From Collinsella sp. An7 (GTDB lineage: Bacteria; Actinomycetota; Coriobacteriia; Coriobacteriales; Coriobacteriaceae): DNA of 64,000 bases. A model generated the notes under the pieces. The model was not told where the DNA came from, ran no database searches, and saw only the letters and a list, made by a program, of their open reading frames with translations. The first letter of the stretch is position 1, and every line of letters starts with the position of its first letter. The stretch covers positions 310,001 through 374,000 of the forward strand of contig NZ_NFHP01000001.1 in NCBI RefSeq assembly GCF_002159335.1, given 5' to 3'. The translations under genes were made by a program, and so were the position numbers. Positions 18,572 through 32,629 of the stretch are shown here, one piece after another.

Positions 18572-19477
18572 ATGAAGGCAATCATCCCCGCCGCCGGCCT
18601 CGGCACGCGCTTCCTGCCCTCCACCAAGTGCACCCCCAAGGAGATGCTGCCGGTGCTCGACAAGCCGGTCATCCAGTACGTGGTGGAGGAGGCGCTCGAG
18701 CCCGACGAGGTCGACGGCGCCATCATCGTGACCTCGCCCAACAAGCCCGAGCTCCTCAGCTACTTCCAGCCCGACCTCTCGCTCGAGCAGCTCCTGCGCG
18801 AGCGCGGCAAGGGCGCCTACGCCGACGCCGTGGCCGAGGCCGGCTCCATGCCCGTGGACTTCCGCTTCCAGTACAAGCCCAAGGGCCTGGGCCACGCCAT
18901 CCGCTCCGCCGCCGACGCCGTCGCCGGCGAGAGCTTCCTCGTGCTCCTCGGCGACTACGTGGTTCCCGCGCGCGACATCTGCGACAAGATGCTCGCCGTC
19001 TCGGCCTCCCGCGGCGGCGCCTCGGTGATCGCCGTGGCCGCCTGCGCCCCCGACGAGGTCAGCCGCTACGGCATCGTGGCCGGCGAGCGCGCCGGGTCGC
19101 TGCCGGGCTGCGAGGGCGCGGGCGACTCCGAGCCGGGCGCGGTGTGGCGCGTCTCCGGGCTCGTGGAGAAGCCGGACCCGGCCGAGGCCCCCTCGAACCT
19201 CTACATCGTGGGCCGCTACCTGCTCTCGCCGCTCGTCATGGACCTCCTCGAGGACCAGGCCCCGGGCGCCGGCGGCGAGGTGCAGCTCACCGACGCCATG
19301 GCCCGCTCGCTCGACCGCGAGGCCATGTACGCCGTCGTGATCGACCCGCTCTCGGGCTACGACACGGGCACGCCCTCGGGCTGGATGGCCACCAACGCCC
19401 TCATGGCCGCCTCCGACCCGCGCTTCTCGGGCGCGTTCTGGGAGGCCGTCGACGCCCGCGGCGGACTCAAGCGGTAG
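18572..19477 (+). CDS. galU: UTP-glucose-1-phosphate uridylyltransferase
   Basis: A 301-residue nucleotidyltransferase making UDP-glucose for cell-surface glycans. The N-terminal signature MKAIIPAAGLGTRFLPST and CTPKEMLPVLDKPVIQYVVEE bind UTP. LLGDYVV holds the metal Asp, VEKPDPAEAPSNLYIVGRY is the sugar-binding stretch, and YDTGTPSGWM is the conserved C-terminal motif. The start ATG follows GAAAGGA, with a rather long 13-base spacing. The stop is one base from the next start, so it is translationally linked to the glycosyltransferase, which suggests a shared role in glycolipid or wall polymer synthesis. Confidence 0.93.
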   Translation: MKAIIPAAGLGTRFLPSTKCTPKEMLPVLDKPVIQYVVEEALEPDEVDGAIIVTSPNKPELLSYFQPDLSLEQLLRERGKGAYADAVAEAGSMPVDFRFQYKPKGLGHAIRSAADAVAGESFLVLLGDYVVPARDICDKMLAVSASRGGASVIAVAACAPDEVSRYGIVAGERAGSLPGCEGAGDSEPGAVWRVSGLVEKPDPAEAPSNLYIVGRYLLSPLVMDLLEDQAPGAGGEVQLTDAMARSLDREAMYAVVIDPLSGYDTGTPSGWMATNALMAASDPRFSGAFWEAVDARGGLKR

Positions 19478-19478
19478 C

Positions 19479-20573
19479 GTGCCGCCCGTGGACGTGCTGT
19501 CTGGCGTCGGCGCGGCCGCTGGTGCCGAGTCTGGCCCTGCGTCCTCGGCGCACACGGAGGAGGGCGTCGAGCAGAAGCTCTGCCCCGCCGACCTCCGTCC
19601 GGCTCCCGTGCTCGCGCTCGTCATACCTTGCTTTAATGAGGCGTCCGTGCTCCCGCGCACGGCGCCTCTCTTTCTAGCTGCTCTCTCCGAGCTTGCAGCG
19701 CACGGTGCGGTGGACCCGGCGAGCTATCTCATGGTGGTGGACGACGGCTCCACCGACGACACTTGGGCCGTGGTGCGGGCGCTTGCCACAGCGGACCGTC
19801 GCGTGCGCGGGGTGCGTTTGAGCCGCAACCGCGGGCAGCAGAACGCGCTCGCAGCGGGGCTCGACGAGGTGCGCGGCCACTGCGATGCCGTCATAACGCT
19901 CGATGCCGACGGGCAGGATGACCCGTCGGTGCTCCCCGAGATGGTCGCGCGTTACCGTGCCGGCTACGACGTGGTCTTTGGCGTGCGCTCGCGACGCGAC
20001 TGCGACGGCGCAGTAAAGCGTCTTACGGCTCGTGCCTTCTACCGGCTGCTCGGGCTCCTCGGCGCCGAGGTGGTGCCCGACCACGCCGATTTTCGCCTCA
20101 TGGCAGCCCCCGTGCTCGAGGCCCTTGCCGACTTTACCGAGGTCAACCTCTACCTGCGCGGTCTTGTGCCGCTCGTGGGGTTTAAAAGCTGCGAGGTTGC
20201 CTACGAGCGCGCGCCGCGCGCGGCAGGGTGGAGCCGCTACAGTGTGGGCCGCATGCTCGGCCTTGCCCTCGACGGGGTGACCTCGCTCTCTATCCGGCCG
20301 ATCCGCCTCATCACGGTGCTCGGACTCATCATCGCGCTCGGCAGCGTGGCGGGCATCGTCTGGGCTATCGTCACCGTGGCGACGGGCCACGCGGTCTCGG
20401 GCTGGGCGTCTATGATCTGCGCGATCTTCTTTTTGGGCGGGGTGCAGCTCGTGAGCCTCGGCGTGATCGGTGAGTACGTGGGCAAGACCTACCTTGAGGC
20501 AAAGGCGCGCCCGCGCTACATCGTCGCAGAGCGGGTGGGGAATCAGCTGCGGGCGGACCGAGCGGCTCGATAG
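19479..20573 (+). CDS. GT2 glycosyltransferase, polyprenyl-phosphate sugar type
   Basis: A 364-residue DPMS/GtrB-like enzyme. After a roughly 45-residue unusual N-terminal lead come the GT-A motifs VIPCFNEASVLPRT, VVDDGSTDDTW, RGQQNALAAGLD and LDADGQDDP (DXD metal motif). Two C-terminal membrane helices (about residues 265-285 and 300-325) match the family. It should transfer a sugar, probably glucose from the GalU product, to undecaprenyl phosphate at the inner face of the membrane. The start is GTG at 19479 or 19488, and no clear ribosome binding site is present, consistent with coupling to galU. Confidence 0.87.
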   Translation: MPPVDVLSGVGAAAGAESGPASSAHTEEGVEQKLCPADLRPAPVLALVIPCFNEASVLPRTAPLFLAALSELAAHGAVDPASYLMVVDDGSTDDTWAVVRALATADRRVRGVRLSRNRGQQNALAAGLDEVRGHCDAVITLDADGQDDPSVLPEMVARYRAGYDVVFGVRSRRDCDGAVKRLTARAFYRLLGLLGAEVVPDHADFRLMAAPVLEALADFTEVNLYLRGLVPLVGFKSCEVAYERAPRAAGWSRYSVGRMLGLALDGVTSLSIRPIRLITVLGLIIALGSVAGIVWAIVTVATGHAVSGWASMICAIFFLGGVQLVSLGVIGEYVGKTYLEAKARPRYIVAERVGNQLRADRAAR

Positions 20574-20640
20574 GGCAGTCGGAGGCCCTGCGTGGCACTC
20601 ACCAGCCCGCGTGGGCGATTGCGATGGTGCCCTGATTAAT

Positions 20641-20790
20641 CTCGACCCCCGATGTGAGTGCATCTTTTGGGATGTGCCAGTAGCACGGCGCTTTCGGGCG
20701 ATAAAACACGACAACATCCCAGCTGAGTGCTTTCGTATAATAAAGTGATACAAGACGTTTCCAAAAGATGCACTCACATCGAGGGTTGAG
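20641..20790. mobile_element. MITE-like element with 30-bp terminal inverted repeats
   Basis: CTCGACCCCCGATGTGAGTG at 20641 and its continuation to 20670 pair with 20761-20790 with two mismatches. They enclose a 90-base interior that is AT-richer than its surroundings and contains TATAAT at 20736-20741. There is no coding potential. Size, terminal repeats and position in a 615-base gap suggest a non-autonomous element. A clear target-site duplication was not identified. Confidence 0.55.
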
Positions 20791-21042
20791 TTTTCCGGAC
20801 GCGTGGCCAGCGGGCGCGAAAGGGTGTCGTGGGGTGCCGCCGGGCGAATCTGGGGCATGCGGCTAGGCGTGGCTGCGCGCCACGTGTCGACCCGTTGCAT
20901 TACAACTTGGTGCCGGACGCAGCAAATCCCAAGCCCGCTCACATAAAACGCATGAACACATGTTCGAAACAAGCCAGGTACCAGCGCAAATGCAACTAAG
21001 TATTTTGACTACTCCAAATACGGTCAAACGTCAAGAACAAAC

Positions 21043-21071
21043 TTGCCGAACGGTACCCCGGTGCGTAAACT
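21043..21071 (+). promoter_or_regulatory. Candidate rpoB promoter
   Basis: TTGCCG at 21043-21048 and TAAACT at 21066-21071 with a 17-base spacer, about 118 bases before the rpoB start. The region 20791-21042 holds no gene. Confidence 0.55.
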
Positions 21072-21188
21072 ACTAGGATGCGTTAATTCGGTCGAGAACT
21101 CACCAAGCGTCCCGTCGGCACAGCGCCGAGCGGGGCAGGTGGGCTCCCGATCTTACAAACCGCCTTTGGTAGAAGGAGGAACAAGCTG

Positions 21189-24100
21189 GTGGCAACGTTA
21201 ATCCCGCAAGCAACGCCAACGGAACGCGCCCGCGTCAACTTTGGCAAGATCGCCGACGCGATGGAGCTCCCCAACCTCATCTCGGTGCAGAAGGAGTCCT
21301 TCGAGCGCTTCATGACCGACGGCCTTCGCGAGGCGTTCCGCGAGTCGAGCCCGATCCGCAGCCAGAACCACGTGCTCGAGGTCACCTTTGGCGAGCACCA
21401 GTTTGGCGACCCGGCGCACGACGTCGACGAGTGCCGTGAGAAGGACATGACCTATCAGGCGCCGCTGCTTACCGACGTCCGCCTCACCAACCGCGAGACG
21501 GGCGAGATCAAGGAGCAGCTCGTCTTTATGGGCGACTTCCCCATGATGACCGAGCAGGGCACCTTTGTGATCAACGGCACCGAGCGTGTCGTGGTCTCGC
21601 AGCTCGTGCGCTCGCCGGGCGTCTACTACTCGCAGGAGATGGACGGCGGCAAGCAGGTCTACAAGGCGCAGGTCATCCCGGCCCGCGGCGCCTGGCTCGA
21701 GTTTGAGGTCGACAAGCGCGATCAGCTCGTGGTCTCCATCGACCGCAAGCGCAAGCAGTCCGCCACCATGTTCCTTCGCGCCCTGGGCATTGCCGTCACC
21801 AACGACGAGATCTTTGAGCTCCTCGGCGACTCCGACGTGGTCCGCCGCACCATCGAGCGCGACACGGCCCTCACCCGCGAGGACGCCCTCATCGAGATTT
21901 ACCGTCGCCTGCGCCCGGGCGAGCCGCCCACCGTGGACGCCTCCCGCAGCCTCCTCGAGGGCCTCTTCTTCAACCAGCAGCGCTACGACCTGGCGCGCGT
22001 GGGCCGCTACAAGGTCAACAAGAAGCTCGGCCTTACCACCGAGGAGAACGTGCAGATTCTGACCGACGAGGACATCGTCGCCACCCTGCGCTACCTGCTC
22101 GCGCTTGCCGCCGGCGAGCCCGGCTTTAAGGTCGACGACATCGACCACTTTGGCAACCGCCGCGTCCGCACCGTCGGCGAGCTCGTCGCCAACCAGTTCC
22201 GCATCGGCATGAGCCGTATGGAGCGCGTCGTCCGCGAGCGCATGAGCTCGCAGGATATCGACGAGATCACGCCGCAGTCGCTCATCAACATCCGCCCGAT
22301 CGTGGCGGCCATCAAGGAGTTCTTCGGCTCGTCGCAGCTCTCGCAGTTCATGGACCAGTCCAACCCGCTGACCGGCCTCTCGCATAAGCGCACCCTCTCC
22401 GCGCTCGGCCCTGGCGGCCTTGCCGGTCACAAGTCGGGCTCGAGCCGCCGCACCAACGTGCCGACGGCCGTCCGCGATGTTCACAACTCGCACTACAGCC
22501 GTATGTGCCCGATCGAGACCCCCGAAGGCCCCAACATCGGTCTTATCGGTCGTCTTGCCCTTTACGCCCGCGTAAACGAGTACGGCTTTATCGAGGCTCC
22601 GTACCGTCGCGTGGAGAACGGGCACGTGACCGACCAGATCGACTGGATGACCGCCGATGAGGAGGAGAACCACATCATCGCGCCGGCGTCCACGCCCGTC
22701 GACCCCAAGACCGGCGACTTCGTGACCCTCGACGCCGATGGCAACCTCGTGCGCCCGCACACCATCGTGGCCCGTACGCGCGACTTCGACGGCTCCTTCG
22801 GCGCCCCGGCCGACGTGCCGGTGGACGACGTCGACTACATGGACGTCTCGCCGCGCCAGATGATCTCGGTCGCCGCCACGCTCATTCCCTTCCTCGAGCA
22901 CGACGACGCCAAGCGTACCCTCATGGGTGCCAACATGCAGCGCCAGGCCGTGCCGCTCATCCACCCCGCAGCCCCCTACGTGGGCACGGGCATGGAGCGC
23001 CGCGCCGCCCTCGACTCCGGTGAGGTTACGCTCGCGCGCCACGCCGGCGAGGTCATCTTTGCCGACGCCTCCAAGATCACCATCAAGCACTCCGGCGGTA
23101 TGGACAGCTACGTGCTCCCCAAGTACGAGCGCTCCAACCAGTCGACCTGCATCAACCACCGTCCGCTCGTCAACGTGGGCGACACCGTGACCGAGGGCCA
23201 GCCCATCGCCGACGGCCCGTCGACCGATCATGGCGAGCTCGCGCTCGGCCAGAACCTCACCGTGGCCTACATGAGCTGGGAAGGCTACAACTACGAGGAC
23301 GCTATCGTCGTCTCCGAGCGCGTGGTGGCCGAGGACCTGCTCACCACCATCAACATCTCGCGCCACGAGATCGATGCCCGCGATACCAAGCTCGGCCCCG
23401 AGGAGATCACCCGCGAGGTGCCCAACCTCTCCGAGTCGATGCTCGCCAACCTCGACGAGGACGGCATCATCCGCATCGGCGCCGAGGTCGGCCCCGGCGA
23501 CATCCTGGTCGGCAAGGTCACGCCTAAGGGCGAGAGCACCCAGACCGCCGAGGAGCGCCTGCTCAAGGCCATCTTTGGCGCAAAGGCCCACGATGTGCGC
23601 GACACCTCCCTCAAGATGCCGCACGGCGCTTACGGCCGCGTTATCGACGTGGTGCGCTTTAGCCGCGAGAACGGCGACGACCTCACCCCGGGCGTCAACG
23701 AGCAGGTGCGCGTCTACGTGGCGCAGCGCCGCAAGATCCAGCAGGGCGACAAGATTGCCGGTCGCCACGGCAACAAGGGTGTTATCTCCACCATCCTGCC
23801 CGTCGAGGACATGCCCTACATGGCCGACGGCACCCCGGTGGACATCATCCTTAACCCGCTCGGCGTGCCTTCGCGTATGAACGTCGGCCAGCTGCTGGAG
23901 TGCCACCTCGGCTGGGCCGCTGCCTGCGGTTGGGACCCCGAGAGCGCCGACTCCGACAAGTACGTGCCCGGCCCGTTCTTTGTCTCGACGCCGGTCTTTG
24001 ACGGCGCCACCGAGGACGAGATCGCCGAGGTCATCCGCCGTGCCAACAAGAACATGCTGAACCTCGCTACTGAGCGCTACGGCGAGCACATGGACCCGCG

Positions 24101-24692
24101 CTTTGTGACCCAGCTCGACGAGCGCGGCAAGACCCGCCTCTTTGACGGCCGCTCCGGTGAGGAGTTCCGCGAGCCGATCACCGTGGGTACCTCCTACATC
24201 CTGAAGCTCGGCCACATGGTCGACGACAAGATCCACGCGCGCTCGACGGGCCCCTACAGTCTCGTTACCCAGCAGCCGCTCGGCGGCAAGGCCCAGTTCG
24301 GCGGCCAGCGCTTTGGTGAGATGGAGGTCTGGGCGCTCTACGCGTACGGCGCCGCCAACGTCCTCCAGGAGATCCTCACCGTCAAGTCCGACGACACCGT
24401 GGGCCGTGTCAAGACCTATGAGGCCATCGTCAAGGGCGAGAACATCCCCACGGCCGGTCTCCCCGAGTCGTTCAAGGTGCTCGTGAAGGAGATCCGCTCC
24501 CTCGCGCTCGACATCGAGCCCCTGCACGACGCCGAGCCCGAGCGCGCCGAGAGCGTCGACGAGGCTCCGGCCGAGGCCGAGGGCGAGTCCGACGACCTCG
24601 TCGGCCTCGACAAGATCGACGACCTCGACACCTCCGTCGAGGCGGTCGACGCCCTCATCGACGAGCTCGCCACCACCACCGAGAAGGAGTAG
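21189..24692 (+). CDS. rpoB: DNA-directed RNA polymerase subunit beta
   Basis: A 1167-residue beta subunit, complete from the lobe regions ([12 protein letters not shown]) to [23 protein letters not shown] and an acidic, presumably flexible C-terminal tail. The rifampicin region is atypical. [14 protein letters not shown] is normal, but then [10 protein letters not shown] puts Thr402 at the position of E. coli Arg529. Between GPGGL and VRDVH there are 16 residues ([16 protein letters not shown]) where E. coli has eight (TRERAGFE), which removes Arg540 and lengthens fork loop 2. GTG at 21189 follows AGAAGGAGGAACAAGCTG. rpoC starts seven bases after the stop. Confidence 0.98.
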   Translation: MATLIPQATPTERARVNFGKIADAMELPNLISVQKESFERFMTDGLREAFRESSPIRSQNHVLEVTFGEHQFGDPAHDVDECREKDMTYQAPLLTDVRLTNRETGEIKEQLVFMGDFPMMTEQGTFVINGTERVVVSQLVRSPGVYYSQEMDGGKQVYKAQVIPARGAWLEFEVDKRDQLVVSIDRKRKQSATMFLRALGIAVTNDEIFELLGDSDVVRRTIERDTALTREDALIEIYRRLRPGEPPTVDASRSLLEGLFFNQQRYDLARVGRYKVNKKLGLTTEENVQILTDEDIVATLRYLLALAAGEPGFKVDDIDHFGNRRVRTVGELVANQFRIGMSRMERVVRERMSSQDIDEITPQSLINIRPIVAAIKEFFGSSQLSQFMDQSNPLTGLSHKRTLSALGPGGLAGHKSGSSRRTNVPTAVRDVHNSHYSRMCPIETPEGPNIGLIGRLALYARVNEYGFIEAPYRRVENGHVTDQIDWMTADEEENHIIAPASTPVDPKTGDFVTLDADGNLVRPHTIVARTRDFDGSFGAPADVPVDDVDYMDVSPRQMISVAATLIPFLEHDDAKRTLMGANMQRQAVPLIHPAAPYVGTGMERRAALDSGEVTLARHAGEVIFADASKITIKHSGGMDSYVLPKYERSNQSTCINHRPLVNVGDTVTEGQPIADGPSTDHGELALGQNLTVAYMSWEGYNYEDAIVVSERVVAEDLLTTINISRHEIDARDTKLGPEEITREVPNLSESMLANLDEDGIIRIGAEVGPGDILVGKVTPKGESTQTAEERLLKAIFGAKAHDVRDTSLKMPHGAYGRVIDVVRFSRENGDDLTPGVNEQVRVYVAQRRKIQQGDKIAGRHGNKGVISTILPVEDMPYMADGTPVDIILNPLGVPSRMNVGQLLECHLGWAAACGWDPESADSDKYVPGPFFVSTPVFDGATEDEIAEVIRRANKNMLNLATERYGEHMDPRFVTQLDERGKTRLFDGRSGEEFREPITVGTSYILKLGHMVDDKIHARSTGPYSLVTQQPLGGKAQFGGQRFGEMEVWALYAYGAANVLQEILTVKSDDTVGRVKTYEAIVKGENIPTAGLPESFKVLVKEIRSLALDIEPLHDAEPERAESVDEAPAEAEGESDDLVGLDKIDDLDTSVEAVDALIDELATTTEKE

Positions 24693-24698
24693 TTGACT

Positions 24699-29183
<4,485 letters not shown>

Positions 29184-29214
29184 GCAAGGACGCTTACCGC
29201 CATAGTCCGCTGAC

Positions 29215-29250
29215 AGCGGCCCGCTTTCCGCAAGGGGAGCGGGCCGCTTT
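29215..29250 (+). terminator. Terminator of the rpoBC unit
   Basis: AGCGGCCCGCT at 29215-29225 pairs perfectly with 29238-29248, followed by TTT. It lies 32 bases after the rpoC stop. Confidence 0.75.
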
Positions 29251-29354
29251 GGTATGTCGTTCGTGCCACGGACGGCGTAGGCGCCGTGCGGGCTGGCTAT
29301 ACTCATGGCGAACGCTCGGCCGGGCGATGTGAAGACGCTCGACAGGGAGGAGCC

Positions 29355-30041
29355 ATGAAGACCTTTACCATCGGAAAGACGCGCTCGCGGGCAACCATCG
29401 TCTTGATCTGCGCACTGACGTGTCTGGCCGCCATCACGGCAGTCACGGGGCAGTGGGCCCTTCTGGGCAACGACGCGGTGGCGCTAGCCTCCCTTCCGCC
29501 TGTTGCGCGCTGCGTTTTGAGCGTGCTTCTAGCGCTGCTCCTCGGAATGCTCGTGCTGTCGGTGGTGATTACCTCAGCTCGCTATTGGCAGCTTACCGAA
29601 GACGAGATCCGTTGCCGCTCGCTGGGCGTGACCTCGGATTGGCCGCGCTATGCCTGGGACGTGCTGCGCGGGCGGAATCCCGAGGTGGACATCCGCATCG
29701 CCACGGCGGCGGTCACGGGCGTGCGCCTCAGTTGGAGCCGGCAGATCGTTACCACACCGTGGACGCGCGGGATCCCGACGCCGATGTATCCCATCACCGT
29801 GGAGATGACGCTGGCGGGCGGGGGCAGCGTCGACTTCTACCATCTCGACTACGATGTGGTGACGCTCGGACGGGCGCTGCGCTACCTCATCGATGAGCGG
29901 GACGTTGCGCTTGAGGATCCTGACCATCTGCTCTCCCAGATGGGGGAGGACGCGCTGTGCGCAGAGCGCATCTACACCTACCTCGAGGGGCTCGACCGAG
30001 AGGGTCGCAAGCGCGACGGCGACCGAGCCGAGGGGCGGTGA
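29355..30041 (+). CDS. Two-helix membrane protein paired with a LytTR regulator
   Basis: A 228-residue protein with two N-terminal membrane helices (about residues 15-35 and 50-75) and a cytoplasmic domain of mixed strands ending in a charged helix. No family is recognised with confidence; the cytoplasmic part could be a PH-like fold. ATG at 29355 follows CAGGGAGGAGCC. Its stop overlaps or nearly touches the start of the LytTR gene, so the two are translationally linked. In LytTR regulatory systems a membrane protein restrains the partner regulator, and this pair has that layout. Confidence 0.72.
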   Translation: MKTFTIGKTRSRATIVLICALTCLAAITAVTGQWALLGNDAVALASLPPVARCVLSVLLALLLGMLVLSVVITSARYWQLTEDEIRCRSLGVTSDWPRYAWDVLRGRNPEVDIRIATAAVTGVRLSWSRQIVTTPWTRGIPTPMYPITVEMTLAGGGSVDFYHLDYDVVTLGRALRYLIDERDVALEDPDHLLSQMGEDALCAERIYTYLEGLDREGRKRDGDRAEGR

Positions 30042-30046
30042 GCGCC

Positions 30047-30355
30047 ATGGCAAGCGCGCACCTGACACTGCAAAGCGGGAATGCCCTTGTGCGCATCCCG
30101 CTCGAGAGCATTCTCTACCTGGAGTCTCGTCGGCACTATCTGATGGTCTACGCCCGCTGCGGAACGTTTCGGATGCGGGGCAAGATCTCGGAATATGCCG
30201 AGCGCCTGCGCGGGGCGGGGTTCGTGCAGATTCACCGCTGCTACGTGGTCAACCGCGCCGAAGTGGCCGCAGCGCGCCACGCAAAGGTCGAGCTCGCGGA
30301 CGGCACCCGCGTGCCGATAGGCCGTCGCTACCACGAGAGCCTCTCATCGAGGTAG
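30047..30355 (+). CDS. Stand-alone LytTR DNA-binding protein
   Basis: About 102 residues consisting of little more than a LytTR domain: VRIPLESILYLESRRHYLMV, then GFVQIHRCYVVNRAEVAAA and the terminal VELADGTRVPIGRRYHESL. It lacks a receiver domain, so it cannot be a phosphorelay response regulator. GTG at 30038, within the upstream stop, is an alternative start; ATG 30047 has better spacing from GAGGGGCG. It probably controls its own unit or nearby genes under the influence of the membrane protein encoded just upstream. Confidence 0.85.
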   Translation: MASAHLTLQSGNALVRIPLESILYLESRRHYLMVYARCGTFRMRGKISEYAERLRGAGFVQIHRCYVVNRAEVAAARHAKVELADGTRVPIGRRYHESLSSR

Positions 30356-30581
30356 GTCGCGCGACGGGCGCGGGCGCGGGGCGAGCCGCAACTCGCCCCG
30401 CAGCGGCCCACCCAGCCGCATGCCACCTCCGCCCTTGACGGCCGCCCTAGCCTCCTCGGCGATCATCCCGCCCCGCCGTCCGCCTCCTCGAAACCCGCAA
30501 CCGAAACCCGCCCCGCAGTCGCCCTAGCCAGGCCCATCGAGCCGGTCGATTACGCCTCTTTTGGACACCGCGCTGAGCTGC

Positions 30582-30676
30582 GGGTTCACTACCGGGTTCA
30601 TTGCCGGGTTCACGGCGCGCGCCAAACAGCGAAAAACCCGGGCAGGACTTGCGGCAATGAACCCGCTCGTGAACCC
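30582..30676. repeat. 12-bp GGGTTCA tandem repeats with inverted partners
   Basis: GGGTTCA occurs at 30582, 30594 and 30606 (period 12), and the complement TGAACCC at 30658 and 30670 (also period 12), so the block can fold back on itself. Two more units of the same 12-mer are at 32161-32179, so the DUF559-like gene is bracketed. The rest of the 604-base gap appears non-coding. Confidence 0.7.
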
Positions 30677-30835
30677 GGCTCTCGGGTGCGCGCGAATCCA
30701 GAGCGCCGGGTGTCTTCAGCGGTGTGGGCACGCAAGCGCGACGGGGCATGGAGGTTGCGTGGCGATTCGCTTCAAGTAAAGTTTCAACCAGCAAACTTAA
30801 ACCGCTTCAGCGAACGTCTAACTAGTTTCTGACCA

Positions 30836-30901
30836 GTTCTTGCACGAATCTAACGGGAATCTAACCGGGCGGTTAGATTCGTGACAGCTTTTGGCAAGAA
30901 C
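30836..30901. promoter_or_regulatory. Compound inverted repeat upstream of the DUF559-like gene
   Basis: GTTCTTGC at 30836-30843 pairs with 30894-30901. Inside, CACGAATCTAAC at 30843-30854 pairs with 30872-30883, and GAATCTAACC is repeated directly at 30858. This could be an operator or a hairpin in the leader of the gene starting at 30960. Confidence 0.45.
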
Positions 30902-30959
30902 GGGACCAGAAAAATGAGATTGTCGTCACCTGCACTCGATCGCGCGCGAACATAAGGGC

Positions 30960-31931
30960 ATGAGTATCGTCCTGTCACATAGCGCCGTTCGTCTGCTGTA
31001 CCGCGCGCCCGCGCGGCCCCGTTACCTGCCGAAGTTTCCTGGGGTGTCGAGTCCCCTCAAAACGGGTGCTCCGCAGGCGGATGAGGTTGCCCGCGCGCGG
31101 GCGCTCCTCATCTCATACGGCATCCCGGCATCGAAGCTCGAAACACTCGAGTTGCTGGTATCTGAGCCCAAAGAGCGCCGACGCATGCCAGGCATCAAAT
31201 GCCACGTTTGCAGGCACGAGCTGCCCGCGCATGCGTTGGTGCGGCTCGATACGGGGATCTTCGCTGTCGATCCGCGCTTCTGTGCGCTCCTTGCGGGGCA
31301 GGACCTTGACTACCTTGAGCTGGTGGAATACTACTACGAGCTCTGCGGGGGCTATGAGCTGCCGATTGAGGAGGGGGAGTCTTACCGGGAGGTCGCGCCG
31401 CTCACCAGCTGCTGCGAGCTCGAGACGTTCTTTCGGTCCATGCGGGGTATGCACGGTGTCCCCCAGGCACTGCGTGCGGTGCGCTACGCTCGCGATGGCT
31501 CCCGCAGCCCTATGGAGACGGCATCAACCATGACACTCGTGCTACCGAGGCGAGACGGAGGGCTCGGCATCCACAGGGTGACCATGAACCATTCCATCGC
31601 GATTACGGGGACCGCGCGTCGCATGACCGGTCGGCGGGAGTTCTTTGCCGACGCGTATATCGCCCCCGCCCGGCTGCTCATCGAGTACATGGGCATGCGT
31701 CATGAGGAAGAGGAGCGCCAGGCGGACGACAGCGAACGCGACAACGCCCTCGACACCATGGGCTACCACGTGGTGCGCATCTGGCGCTGGGCGTTCTTCG
31801 ATACGATGAGGTATCGGCGCATTCTCGCGAAGATCCGAGCGGAGGTTGGGTTGCGGGCAACGCGATTCCCGGCTGATTTCGATGACCGGCAGGAAGCGCT
31901 GCGCAGGTTCGTCCTAAGACACTGGCTGTAG
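30960..31931 (+). CDS. DUF559/Vsr-like PD-(D/E)XK domain protein
   Basis: A 323-residue protein. The C-terminal part FFADAYIAPARLLIEYMGMR followed by SERDNALDTMGYHVVRIW fits the DUF559 branch of PD-(D/E)XK nucleases, with Asp231 and Glu242 as likely metal ligands and a SPMET motif at 183-187. The N-terminal part has CHVCRHELPAHALVRLDTG and ELCGGYELP, a pattern I associate with AbiEi-like, Coriobacteriia-type accessory proteins. A function in defence or mobile-element biology is plausible but unproven. It stands alone between rpoC and rpsL, flanked by GGGTTCA repeats, which suggests insertion. No strong ribosome binding site precedes ATG 30960. Confidence 0.7.
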   Translation: MSIVLSHSAVRLLYRAPARPRYLPKFPGVSSPLKTGAPQADEVARARALLISYGIPASKLETLELLVSEPKERRRMPGIKCHVCRHELPAHALVRLDTGIFAVDPRFCALLAGQDLDYLELVEYYYELCGGYELPIEEGESYREVAPLTSCCELETFFRSMRGMHGVPQALRAVRYARDGSRSPMETASTMTLVLPRRDGGLGIHRVTMNHSIAITGTARRMTGRREFFADAYIAPARLLIEYMGMRHEEEERQADDSERDNALDTMGYHVVRIWRWAFFDTMRYRRILAKIRAEVGLRATRFPADFDDRQEALRRFVLRHWL

Positions 31932-32160
31932 GGGAGTCGTGGGCCCGGCAAATTGGCTGCGGGGGGGCAGGCTCGGCTAGATACAGAGGAATGAACATGA
32001 GCGGTGAGGGTGCTAGGACATCAGACGGCCCAACCTCACTGTGCAAAAAACGCGGTAATGAACCCGAATTCGCGCATTTCGAGGGTTTGTGTCAGCGAGG
32101 GTTCACGAGCGAAAGATATGTACGGTAGCTGACCAGCGGTTTCTCCAAGGATGCATTTGC

Positions 32161-32179
32161 GGGTTCACTGCCGGGTTCA
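32161..32179 (+). repeat. Second GGGTTCA 12-mer block
   Basis: Two units, GGGTTCACTGCC and GGGTTCATTGCA, match the 30582 block. The gap 31932-32629 also has TGAACCC and GGGTTCACGAGCG around 32058-32105, a G-rich stretch near 32205-32310 and the rpsL promoter. No gene is seen there. Confidence 0.6.
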
Positions 32180-32508
32180 TTGCACGCGGTTTTGCACAGC
32201 AGGAGGGCAGGCGGTGGGGGAGCGGAGTTGGTGCGGGTGGCCGCAGCTGGTGGGAAGCGAGGTTTTGCGAGGATGGACGCAGATGGTGGGGAGGAGGATA
32301 GGGTGAAGTTTAGCACTGGTAGTTACAAGGAGAAATCGCTGGGTGCGCCGGTTTGTCTCGACCCTCCGCCGATCCGGTTGCCACGCTCGCCGAAAACCGG
32401 CCCGCCGCGGCCCGGTCCCGCCGAGCGCTCACGCCCCACCCCCCCCGCTGCATGTGGAGATTTCGCGCAATCGAGTCAGAATCAGGATACGCCCGGAGCC
32501 GTGGTCTG

Positions 32509-32536
32509 TTGACACCGAACCTCGCGCGCGTAGAAT
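32509..32536 (+). promoter_or_regulatory. Strong promoter of the rpsL-rpsG-fusA-rpsJ operon
   Basis: TTGACA at 32509-32514 and TAGAAT at 32531-32536 with a 16-base spacer, near-consensus and about 94 bases upstream of rpsL. It shows that rpsL is not expressed only by readthrough from rpoC. Confidence 0.75.
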
Positions 32537-32629
32537 CAAGCATTGCTGTTTCGTGGGTGGATGCTGACGCCCCGGGGCTAGCCGTTGCACCTTTTATTCA
32601 ATAGCTGGAGTATTGAGAAGGAGTTAGCT

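Noticed and set aside
30582-32179. CRISPR-like array from regularly spaced GGGTTCA units
   Set aside because: Only two or three units per block with a 12-base period; there are no spacers of CRISPR length and no cas genes.
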